Source: Sphingomonas sp. (GTDB taxonomy: Bacteria > Pseudomonadota > Alphaproteobacteria > Sphingomonadales > Sphingomonadaceae). Taken from it: 45,790 nt of DNA. The stretch spans positions 1-45,790 of the forward strand of contig JAFIGU010000026.1 in NCBI GenBank assembly GCA_017849555.1, read 5' to 3'. The position numbers and the translations under genes are program-made. Under the pieces are notes generated by a model. It was not told the DNA's origin and searched no databases. It was given only the letters and a program-made list of their open reading frames with translations. Of this stretch, positions 8,219-15,653 are shown piece after piece. The first letter of the stretch is position 1; every line of letters starts with the position of its first letter.

Positions 8219-8243
8219 CCCTCGGCACACGCGACGGTGCAAC

Positions 8244-8528
8244 ATGGCCGGCTGGACCTATTTCATGACCAACAAGCCGCGCGCCGTGCTCTACATCGGG
8301 GTGACGGCGCATCGCGCAGCGCGGGTCGATCAGCACCGGCGCGGGGCCGGGTCGTCATTCTGCCGGCGCTATGGGCTGACGCGGCTGGTGCTCGCCGAAC
8401 CCCATGACACGATCCTCGACGCGATCGTGCGCGAGAAGGCGCTCAAAGCGTGGAAGCGCGACGGGAAGATCACGCTGATCGAGGCGACGAAGCCGCGGTG
8501 GGACGACCTGTTCGACCTGATCGCTTGA
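8244..8528 (+). CDS. Small GIY-YIG nuclease-domain protein
   Basis: This 94-residue protein is a stand-alone GIY-YIG domain of the UPF0213/YhbQ kind. The two strands read TYFMTNK and LYIGVTAH (GIY and YIG motifs as TYF and YIG), followed by R and HRRG, the conserved REKALKAWKR with the catalytic glutamate, and KPRWDDLFD at the end. It has no added DNA-binding domain. ATG 8244 is chosen because the frame upstream is made of repeat DNA. The gene lies between hairpins: one ends 25 bp before the start and another begins 7 bp after the stop. A second such gene is at 40517-40825, again between palindromes. Function is unknown; single-strand or hairpin DNA cleavage is an inference. Confidence 0.9.
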   Translation: MAGWTYFMTNKPRAVLYIGVTAHRAARVDQHRRGAGSSFCRRYGLTRLVLAEPHDTILDAIVREKALKAWKRDGKITLIEATKPRWDDLFDLIA

Positions 8529-8535
8529 GAGAACC

Positions 8536-8638
8536 CGTCGCCCCAGCGCAAGCTGGGGCCGCGTGCCGTAAGCGATGCGATCAGAACCCGTCCAGCGAGC
8601 GCTCGCCGCCCGAGATGCCCGCGTTCGCTGGCATGACG
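8536..8638. repeat. Dispersed palindromic element, family C (copy 2)
   Basis: The element starts with CGTCGCCCCAGCGCAAGCTG (hairpin CCCCAGC...GCTGGGG) and ends with GCGTTCGCTGGCATGACG. It begins 7 bp after the stop of the GIY-YIG gene and reaches almost to the tetR stop at 8647. Its right hairpin is the inverted partner of the half element at 8193-8218. Confidence 0.75.
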
Positions 8639-8646
8639 ACTTCTCG

Positions 8647-9291
8647 CTATCCCCGCCGCGCCAGCCCGCGCGCGAGCATCGCCGCGACCTGATCGGCGAT
8701 CGCCTCGGTCGGCCGGTCCTCCGCCCAGACACCGAAGCGCAGCCCGAGGAACACGTTCATCCCCATGATCGCCCAGGCGTGGATCTCGCCCGCGTCCTCG
8801 ATCAACTCACCCCGCGCCGCCGCCGCCTGCAGCCGCTCGCCGATGCGGTCGGCGGTGGTGGAATAATGCAGGCGAAAGCTTTCCGGGTCGACGAATTCGG
8901 CCTCGTCGATGATGCGGTAAATCTCCTTGTGCCCGCGGACGAATTGCAAGAACTGCTCCAGCCCGGCGCGCTCGGCGGCGATCTGGTCGGGCGCGGCGCG
9001 GATCGCGGGGGCGACATGATCGCGCACCTGATCGGACATGTCGCGGACCAACGCGCGGAACACCGCATCCTTCGAATCGAACCAGGTGTAGAAGCTGCCC
9101 AGCGCCACCCCGGCACGCCGCGTGATCCCGCTAATCGACGCCGCATAGAAGCCGTGCTCGCTGAACTCCGCCGCCGCGGCGTCCAGAATCGCGCGCTGGG
9201 TGCGCTGCCCGCGCGCGGTGCGCGGGCGCTTCGCCGCCCCTTCGCCTGTCGCGCCCTTCGCTGAATCCGCGCCATCCCCGGTCTCACTCAT
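8647..9291 (-). CDS. TetR/AcrR-family transcriptional regulator
   Basis: This 214-residue protein has a charged, disordered start (1-25) and a TetR helix-turn-helix at about 28-75: ILDAAAAEFSEHGFYAASIS, then GITRRAGVALGSFYTWFDSK. The C-terminal ligand domain (about 80-214) is of a type common near lipid or aromatic uptake genes; the ligand is unknown. The gene is divergent from a TonB receptor gene, with 108 bp between the starts and an inverted repeat just beyond its own start codon. It is therefore likely to repress itself and the receptor/transporter pair. Confidence 0.9.
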   Translation of the reverse strand: MSETGDGADSAKGATGEGAAKRPRTARGQRTQRAILDAAAAEFSEHGFYAASISGITRRAGVALGSFYTWFDSKDAVFRALVRDMSDQVRDHVAPAIRAAPDQIAAERAGLEQFLQFVRGHKEIYRIIDEAEFVDPESFRLHYSTTADRIGERLQAAAARGELIEDAGEIHAWAIMGMNVFLGLRFGVWAEDRPTEAIADQVAAMLARGLARRG

Positions 9292-9309
9292 CCCCGCCTC
9301 ACATCCAAG

Positions 9310-9331
9310 TTGAAACCTGGTTCAAGTTTCA
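9310..9331. promoter_or_regulatory. Candidate operator between tetR and the TonB receptor gene
   Basis: Two nested inverted repeats overlap here: TTGAA (9310-9314) with TTCAA (9321-9325), and TGAAAC (9311-9316) with GTTTCA (9326-9331). It lies 19 bp upstream of tetR and 69 bp upstream of the receptor start, a usual place for a TetR site that controls both genes. Confidence 0.5.
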
Positions 9332-9399
9332 GTATTGCGCTTTCGTCCGGCGCACAAGTCGCGAGCCAGCGACGTGCCGCAAAGGGGAGGATTATACCC

Positions 9400-11742
9400 G
9401 TGTCGAGCTTTTTCCCGTCCCGTTCGCTGCTCCGTGGCAGCGCCGCCATCCTCGCGCTGACCGCCGCCGCGCCCGCGCTGGCGCAGGAGGCGCCTGCGGC
9501 CGAACCGGGCGTCGCCACCGGCAATGATGTCGTCGTCGTCGCCCGCAAGCGCGCCGAGCGGCTGCTCGACGTGCCGATCGCGGTCAGCGCGCTGACGTCG
9601 GATCAGCTCGCCAAGCAGCAGACGATCGACCTGTCAGGGGTCCAGGGGACGATCCCCAACGTCAATCTGGTGCAGGGCCGCGGCTCGAGCTCCAACGCCA
9701 ATATCTTCATCCGCGGCGTCGGCCAGCCCGACGCGCTGCAGACTTTCGACCCGGCGGTCGGCGTCTATGTCGACGGCGTCTATATGAGCCGCATCCAGGG
9801 TGCGTTGTTCAACCTCTACGACATCGATCATATCGAGGTGCTGCGCGGGCCGCAGGGAACGCTTTACGGCAAGAACACGATCGGCGGCGCGGTCAACGTG
9901 ATCAGCCGCAAGCCGAGCACCAACGAGATCCACGCCATGGGGTCGTTCACCTATGGCAGTTACAATCAGGTGCTGGCGAACGGCTATGTCTCGGCCCCGC
10001 TGGTCGAGGGCAAGCTCGCGCTCAGCGTCGCCGGGGTCTATGACAAGCGCGACGGCACCGTCACCGATCCGCTGACCAACCGCAAATATAACGATCGCGA
10101 CACGCTCGCCGGGCGCGCGATCCTGCGCTGGACGCCGTCGAGCGACGTCGAGTTCCTGCTCGAAGGCGATTATACCCGCCAGCGCACCGCCGCGACGCTC
10201 GGCTATGCCACCGCGCCGCTGATCCAGACCGATTTCGTCACCGGCGCGCGCGTGCTGTCGCCGGCCTATCCCTATGGGCCCTACAATTACAAGGCATCGA
10301 CCGGGCTGGGGCCGGATCAGGGCCAGCGGCTCGACCATTGGGGCGTCTCGCTGACCGGCAATATCCGCCTCAACGACATCCTGTCGCTGACTTCGATCAC
10401 CGCCTATCGCGATCTGCGCCCGGATTATTATCTCGATTTCGACGCGACCCAATATCAGGTCGCCGATGCCTTCGTCGGCTTCCGCCAGCATCAGTTCAGC
10501 CAGGAGCTCCAGCTCAAGCTCGATACCGAGAAGCTCAAGGGCGTGTTCGGCCTCTATTATCTCAACGAACGCGTGCGCTCGCATCAGGAATCCTATGACG
10601 ATGCGCTGTTCACCGTGCTGAAGGCGCCGGTCACCTTCACCCGGCTGATTGACGACAATCAGAACACCAAAAGCTATGCCGCGTTCGGCCAGCTGACCTA
10701 TAATTTCACCGATCAGCTCTCGCTGACCGGCGGGTTGCGCTACACGCGCGAGGACAAGACCTATTCGCGCTTCACCACCACCGTCTCCAGCCTCGCCGCG
10801 CTGAACGGCATTTCGTTCGCTTTCCCCGGCAATCTGCCCGCGCCCTATAACGGCGGCAATTCGGTCAGCTTCGATGCCTGGACGCCGTCGGCGACGCTGT
10901 CGTACAAGCCGGCGCGCAACGCGACCCTGTATGTCTCGGCCTCGCGCGGGTTCAAATCGGGCGGGTTCAACGGCCGCGTCAATTCGGCCGCCGACGTGAC
11001 CCAGATCGTTGATGGCAAGCCGGTGATCGTGCCCTATTTCAAGCCCGAGACGGTGTGGACCTATGAAGCCGGCGCCAAAGGCGAGTTCCTGGGCGGCGCG
11101 GTGACGATTTCGAGCGATGTCTTCTATTCCGACTATCGCGATTTCCAGGCGCGGGTCGGCGGCGGCGCGATCGGCGCGACCGCCAACGGCTCCTTCCCGG
11201 TGCTCAACGCGGGCAAATTGCGCATCTGGGGCGTCGAATCCGAGATCGCGGTGCACCCGACGCGCGAATGGTCGATCCGCACCAGCTTCGGCTATCTCAA
11301 CGCCAAATATCTCGAGTTCAACGACGGCCGTCGCACCGCGCCGACCGGCAAGGACGCCTTCTCGTGCAACCCGACCGGCAAGCAGATCACCTGCAAGCCG
11401 GCATTCGCCCCACCGATCAACTTCTCGGTGGCGACCGATTATGCGGTGCCGCTCGGCAGCGCGGGCACGCTGACCTTCGGCGGCGACGCGCGCTTCGTCG
11501 ACAAGCAATGGCTGTCGGTCGACAACCGCCCGGGGCTGATGGAAAAGGGCTATTGGCTGGTCAACGCGTTCGTCCAGTACGATGCGCCGGGCAACAAATG
11601 GTATCTGCGCGGCGGGGTGAAGAACCTCACCAAGGCGGTCTATCTCACCGATGCGCAGGAATTCTCCAGCGTCGGCAACATCCAGACCGCTTATTACGGC
11701 GATCCGCGCACGTGGAGCGGCACTTTGGGCTTCCGTTTCTAA
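9400..11742 (+). CDS. TonB-dependent outer-membrane receptor
   Basis: This 780-residue protein is a TonB-dependent receptor that takes up a substrate across the outer membrane with energy from TonB. It has a signal peptide ending in APALAQ, a TonB-box-like NDVVVVARK soon after, the plug domain (about 50-165) with VPIAVSALT, GVYVDGVYMSR and LRGPQGTLYGKNTIGGAVNV, and a 22-strand barrel ending in F (LGFRF). The plug and barrel match the FecA/CirA-like type abundant in sphingomonads; the substrate cannot be told. The start is GTG 9400, behind the strong site AGGGGAGG; an upstream TTG at 9310 lies in the operator. A terminator follows, then an MFS gene. Confidence 0.93.
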   Translation: MSSFFPSRSLLRGSAAILALTAAAPALAQEAPAAEPGVATGNDVVVVARKRAERLLDVPIAVSALTSDQLAKQQTIDLSGVQGTIPNVNLVQGRGSSSNANIFIRGVGQPDALQTFDPAVGVYVDGVYMSRIQGALFNLYDIDHIEVLRGPQGTLYGKNTIGGAVNVISRKPSTNEIHAMGSFTYGSYNQVLANGYVSAPLVEGKLALSVAGVYDKRDGTVTDPLTNRKYNDRDTLAGRAILRWTPSSDVEFLLEGDYTRQRTAATLGYATAPLIQTDFVTGARVLSPAYPYGPYNYKASTGLGPDQGQRLDHWGVSLTGNIRLNDILSLTSITAYRDLRPDYYLDFDATQYQVADAFVGFRQHQFSQELQLKLDTEKLKGVFGLYYLNERVRSHQESYDDALFTVLKAPVTFTRLIDDNQNTKSYAAFGQLTYNFTDQLSLTGGLRYTREDKTYSRFTTTVSSLAALNGISFAFPGNLPAPYNGGNSVSFDAWTPSATLSYKPARNATLYVSASRGFKSGGFNGRVNSAADVTQIVDGKPVIVPYFKPETVWTYEAGAKGEFLGGAVTISSDVFYSDYRDFQARVGGGAIGATANGSFPVLNAGKLRIWGVESEIAVHPTREWSIRTSFGYLNAKYLEFNDGRRTAPTGKDAFSCNPTGKQITCKPAFAPPINFSVATDYAVPLGSAGTLTFGGDARFVDKQWLSVDNRPGLMEKGYWLVNAFVQYDAPGNKWYLRGGVKNLTKAVYLTDAQEFSSVGNIQTAYYGDPRTWSGTLGFRF

Positions 11743-11766
11743 GTGAAGCCACGGATAAAGGGGGAA

Positions 11767-11793
11767 GGGGCCGGCAACGTCCGGCCCCTTTTT
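11767..11793 (+). terminator. Intrinsic terminator after the TonB receptor gene
   Basis: A perfect GGGGCCGG/CCGGCCCC stem with a CAACGT loop (11767-11788) is followed by TTTTT. It lies between the receptor and the MFS gene, so read-through or a separate promoter must serve the transporter. Confidence 0.85.
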
Positions 11794-11813
11794 GCGTCGG
11801 GAGAGGAGAGGCG

Positions 11814-13091
11814 ATGATCGATCGCGAACGGCCGGGCTATCCGCGGCTGGTGCTGGCGATGCTGTTGCTGGTCTATGCCTTCAACTTCCTCGATCGACAG
11901 ATCCTCGGCATCCTGGCGAAACCGATCCAGGCCGAGCTGAACCTCAACGACGCGCAATTCGGGCTGATCGGCGGTCCGCCCTTCGCGATCCTCTATTCGG
12001 TGCTCGGGGTGCCCTTCGCCTTGCTCGCCGATCGCGTCGGCAAGGCGCGGGTGATCGCCACCGCGCTGATCGTGTGGAGCGGGTTCACCGCCCTGTGCGG
12101 CTTGGCGGGCGGGTTCTGGAGCCTGTTCGCCTATCGCATGGGGGTCGGCGTCGGCGAGGCGGGCGGTGTCGCGCCTTCCTATGCGCTGATCGCCGATTAT
12201 TACCCGATCGAGCGCCGCGCGCGCGCGCTCGGCATCTATTCGATGGGCATCCCGATCGGGCTCGCTGTCGGGGTGCTCGCCGGCGCCTATATCGCCACAT
12301 TGGTCAACTGGCGGGTGGCGTTCTTCACCGTCGGTATCGCCGGGATCGTGATCGCGCCTTTCTTCCTGTGGATCGTCCACGATCGCGCCAAGCCCCCGGT
12401 CCCCGTCGCCCCGGTCGCGGCCTCCGCCGCGCCGCGCGTCACGCTCTGGACGGTCTTCTCGATCCTCGCCGCCAAGCCCGCCTTCTGGCTGATGGCCTTC
12501 GCCGCCGGGTGCAGCTCGCTCGCGGGCTACGGCCTTGCTTTGTGGGTGCCCAAGATCCTGATGACGCGGTTCGACTGGAGCCTGATCACCGCGGGGCAGT
12601 TCATGGGGTCGCTGCTGCTGACCGGCGGCGCGGGGGGCGTGTTCCTCGGCGGGGTGCTCGCCGACCGGCTCGGGCGCGCCGATCGCGGCTGGTATCCGCG
12701 GCTCCCGGCGATCGCCTGGCTGATCACCGCGCCGACCTTCATGCTCGGGCTCATCACCCCGTCGCCGGTGCTCGCCTGGTTCTGCCTGCTGATCCCCAAT
12801 GCGCTCAACATCTTGTGGCTCGGCCCGCTCAACACCGCGGTCCAGCACCTCGCCCCGCCGCAGATGCGCGCCAGCGCCTCGGCGACCTTCCTGTTGATCA
12901 ACAACCTCGTCGGGCTCGGGGTCGGCCCGTGGCTGCTGGGGACGATGTCGGTCGCGCTCAAGGCGCAATATGGCGCGGATTCGCTGCGCTATGCCGCGAT
13001 CATCGGCGCGGGCTTCTATCTCGTCGCGGCGGTGCTGGGGGTGTTGGCGGTCAGGGCAGTACGGCGCGGCTGGATCGAGGAAGCGGTCTAA
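11814..13091 (+). CDS. MFS transporter
   Basis: This 425-residue protein has about 12 membrane segments. The first holds the acidic pair typical of the anion/cation symporter and spinster-like group (FNFLDRQILGILAKPIQ). The loop between segments 2 and 3 has the MFS motif A variant LADRVGKARVIA. Segments 4-5 have RMGVGVGEAGGVAPSYALIAD. The central loop (about 190-215) is proline- and alanine-rich. It lies 71 bp after a TonB receptor, and the pair probably moves one compound in two steps, outer then inner membrane. GGAGAGGAG is a good ribosome-binding site ahead of ATG 11814. Confidence 0.88.
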   Translation: MIDRERPGYPRLVLAMLLLVYAFNFLDRQILGILAKPIQAELNLNDAQFGLIGGPPFAILYSVLGVPFALLADRVGKARVIATALIVWSGFTALCGLAGGFWSLFAYRMGVGVGEAGGVAPSYALIADYYPIERRARALGIYSMGIPIGLAVGVLAGAYIATLVNWRVAFFTVGIAGIVIAPFFLWIVHDRAKPPVPVAPVAASAAPRVTLWTVFSILAAKPAFWLMAFAAGCSSLAGYGLALWVPKILMTRFDWSLITAGQFMGSLLLTGGAGGVFLGGVLADRLGRADRGWYPRLPAIAWLITAPTFMLGLITPSPVLAWFCLLIPNALNILWLGPLNTAVQHLAPPQMRASASATFLLINNLVGLGVGPWLLGTMSVALKAQYGADSLRYAAIIGAGFYLVAAVLGVLAVRAVRRGWIEEAV

Positions 13092-13094
13092 TCC

Positions 13095-13177
13095 CCGTTC
13101 GGGCTGAGCTTGTCGAAGCCCTGCACTTCTCTTCGCGCGGAAGAAGGGCAGCCCTTCGACAAGCTCAGGGCGAACGG
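13095..13177. repeat. Dispersed palindromic element, family A (copy 1)
   Basis: An 83-bp element with ~30-bp inverted arms: CCGTTCGGGCTGAGCTTGTC...GACAAGCTCAGGGCGAACGG, and a short central hairpin CTTC...GAAG. It lies between the convergent MFS and prfC genes, where it could act as a two-way terminator. Four more copies lie in the window. Confidence 0.9.
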
Positions 13178-13187
13178 AGGGTGGGTA

Positions 13188-14714
13188 TTACCGTTCCCGC
13201 GTCGCGGCGAATTTCACCTTGGGGTAGCGATCGGCGACATAGCCGACCTCCCATGCGCTCTTGGCGAGGAACACCGGGTTGCCGTCGCGGTCCTTGGCCA
13301 GCGCGCTGCGGTTGATCTCGACGAACTCCTTGAGCGCGGCGGCATCGTCGGACGAGATCCAGCGCGCGGTATCGAACGGCGCCGGCTCGAGCCCCGCGGC
13401 GACCTTATATTCGGCCTCGAGCCGCGAGATCAGCACGTCGAGCTGGAGCTGCCCGACCACCCCGATGATCCAGTTCGACCCGATCTCGGGATAGAAGACC
13501 TGGGTCACCCCCTCCTCGGCCATATCGTCGAGCGCCTTGCGCAACTGCTTGGTCTTGGTCGGATCCTTGAGCGCGACGCGGCGCAGGATCTCGGGGGCGA
13601 AATTGGGCAGCCCAGTGAAGCGCACCGCGGCGCGCTCGGACAATGTGTCCCCCACCCGCAAGGTGCCGTGGTTGGGGATGCCGATGATATCGCCGGGATA
13701 GGCCTCGTCGGCGATCTCGCGATCCTGCGCGAAGAACAGGATCGGCGAATGGACCGCGATCGGCTTGCCGTGCCCGGTCGGGGTGAGCTTCATCCCGCGC
13801 TTGAAGGTGCCCGAGCACAGCCGCATGAAGGCGATACGGTCGCGGTGCTGCGGGTCCATATTGGCCTGCACCTTGAACACGAAACCGGTGACTTCCTTTT
13901 CCTCCGGCCCGATCGGCGCCGGCTCGGCCGGCTGCGCGCGCGGCGGCGGGGCATATTGGGCGAGCGCGGCGATCAGCTCGGCCGGGCCGAAATCCTTGAG
14001 CGCGGAGCCGAAATAGACCGGGGTCAGATCGCCGTTGCGATACGCCTCGGCATCGAATTCGGCATAGCCCGCCTGCGCCAGCTCGACTTCCTCGCGCACC
14101 TCGTCGGGGAGGATCGGCTCGGCATCGACCTTGCCTTGGAAGGTGCGGCTGTCGCCCTCCGGCCGGCTGATCGACCAGCGCTTCAAGTCGAGCACGCCCT
14201 CGAACGTGCCGCCCATCCCGACCGGCCAGGTCATCGGCGCGACATCGAGCGCGATCACGTCGGCGATCTCGTCGATCAGTTCGAACGCGCTGCGCCCCTC
14301 GCGATCGACCTTGTTGACGAAGGTGATGATCGGCACCGAGCGCAGCCGGCACACTTCGAACAATTTGCGCGTCTGGCTCTCGATGCCGCGCGCGGCATCG
14401 ATCACCATCACCGCCGAATCGACCGCGGTGAGCGTGCGATAGGTATCCTCGCTGAAATCCTCGTGCCCCGGCGTATCGAGCAGGTTGAAGGTCACCCCGT
14501 CCTTCTCGAAGGTCATCACCGACGAGGTGACCGAGATGCCGCGCTGCTGCTCGATCTTCATCCAGTCCGATCGCGCGCGCCGGTTGGCGCCGCGTGCCTT
14601 GACCTCGCCGGCGAGATGGATCGCGCCGCCGACATAGAGCAGTTTTTCGGTCAGCGTGGTCTTGCCGGCGTCGGGGTGCGAGATGATCGCGAAGGTGCGG
14701 CGGGGAGAAGTCAT
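13188..14714 (-). CDS. prfC: Peptide chain release factor 3
   Basis: This 508-residue GTPase is RF3, which removes RF1/RF2 from the ribosome after termination. G motifs: SHPDAGKTT (12-20), GISVTSSVM switch I (59-67), DTPGHEDF (80-87), and NKVDRE (134-139). The order is that of the family, with the C-terminal part holding PEIGSNWIIGVVGQLQLDVL. The protein ends in ATRER. It lies at the end of a minus-strand run after the epimerase gene, 57 bp behind it. Confidence 0.96.
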   Translation of the reverse strand: MTSPRRTFAIISHPDAGKTTLTEKLLYVGGAIHLAGEVKARGANRRARSDWMKIEQQRGISVTSSVMTFEKDGVTFNLLDTPGHEDFSEDTYRTLTAVDSAVMVIDAARGIESQTRKLFEVCRLRSVPIITFVNKVDREGRSAFELIDEIADVIALDVAPMTWPVGMGGTFEGVLDLKRWSISRPEGDSRTFQGKVDAEPILPDEVREEVELAQAGYAEFDAEAYRNGDLTPVYFGSALKDFGPAELIAALAQYAPPPRAQPAEPAPIGPEEKEVTGFVFKVQANMDPQHRDRIAFMRLCSGTFKRGMKLTPTGHGKPIAVHSPILFFAQDREIADEAYPGDIIGIPNHGTLRVGDTLSERAAVRFTGLPNFAPEILRRVALKDPTKTKQLRKALDDMAEEGVTQVFYPEIGSNWIIGVVGQLQLDVLISRLEAEYKVAAGLEPAPFDTARWISSDDAAALKEFVEINRSALAKDRDGNPVFLAKSAWEVGYVADRYPKVKFAATRER

Positions 14715-14771
14715 GGCTCGGGCTTTCGTCAGGCCGGAAATGGATATGCGATAAGGGAAAAGCGCGCCTGG

Positions 14772-15653
14772 TTACGATTCGGCGAGCAATGTCACCCGCA
14801 TCGCGATCCGCTTCGCCGCGCCGGGCTCGACCTCGAACACCCCGGGCTTGGCGCGGAAATCACCGGTGAAGCCGGCCGGATCGGCGATGCCGTGCCACGG
14901 CTCGATACAGATGAAATGCGCGCCGGGTTTGGTCCAGATGCCGAGCATCGGGGTATCGGGAAAGGCGATTTCCAGCCGCGCGCCGCCGTCGCCGCGATAG
15001 GTCAGGCGGTCGGAATGGAGCCGGTCCCAGATCAAAGCGTCATGCGCGAACAGATCGTCGCGCAACGCCAGCGTGCGGCCGTCGAGCGGCGACGCACGCG
15101 GCGCGGGCGCGATCTGGCCGTCGGCATCGATCTGGCGCAAGGCCGCGGGCTCGTCGGCGGAGAAGATGATGCGGTGCGCTTCCTTCGCGCGCCCGCCGGG
15201 CAACGGCCAGGCGAAGGCGGGGTGGAAGCCGAAGCTCGCCGGCAGCGGCACGTCGCCCGGATTCTCGATCGACACGTCGACCGACAAAGTCGCGCCCGCG
15301 ATGCCGAACGTCACCGCCAGCCGGAAGGCGAAGGGGTAGACCGCGCGCGTCTCCGCGCTGTCGGTCAGCACGAAGGTCGCACGATCGGCGGCTTGCTCGG
15401 TCACCGCGAACATCGTCCGCCGTGCGAAGCCGTGCTGCTTCATCGCATAGGCGCGGCCGTCGACGCGGATCGTTTCGCCCGTGGGCTTGCCGACCACCGG
15501 GAACAGCAGCGGCGCGTGGCCGGTCCAGAACGCCGGATCGGCATCGGTCATCAATTCGCGGCCGGCGGCATCCTTCAGCGACGTCAGTTCCGCGCCGAGC
15601 GCGTTGATCGTCGCCGAAAGCCCGTCGCCCGCGATGATGACTTGTTCAGCCAC
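14772..15653 (-). CDS. Aldose 1-epimerase family protein
   Basis: This 293-residue protein has the galactose mutarotase fold. The residues that usually act are seen: a histidine in MKQHGFAR, FGFHPAFAWPL, and the glutamate in FICIEPWHG. This bacterial group (YihR/LACX-like) has unclear sugars, so no GalM symbol is given. Its ATG lies 8 bp inside the 3' end of pheT, so it is translated with the pheST operon; the biological link is not known. Confidence 0.87.
   Translation of the reverse strand: MAEQVIIAGDGLSATINALGAELTSLKDAAGRELMTDADPAFWTGHAPLLFPVVGKPTGETIRVDGRAYAMKQHGFARRTMFAVTEQAADRATFVLTDSAETRAVYPFAFRLAVTFGIAGATLSVDVSIENPGDVPLPASFGFHPAFAWPLPGGRAKEAHRIIFSADEPAALRQIDADGQIAPAPRASPLDGRTLALRDDLFAHDALIWDRLHSDRLTYRGDGGARLEIAFPDTPMLGIWTKPGAHFICIEPWHGIADPAGFTGDFRAKPGVFEVEPGAAKRIAMRVTLLAES

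Noticed and set aside
8094..8243. N-terminal extension of the first GIY-YIG protein
   Set aside because: These codons are family C palindrome sequence read through; the same kind of peptide arises ahead of the enoyl-CoA hydratase from another copy, so it is repeat translation, not protein.
9634..11508. 624-codon open frame on the minus strand
   Set aside because: It is antisense to the TonB receptor gene and shows no domain; composition is that of a GC-rich shadow.
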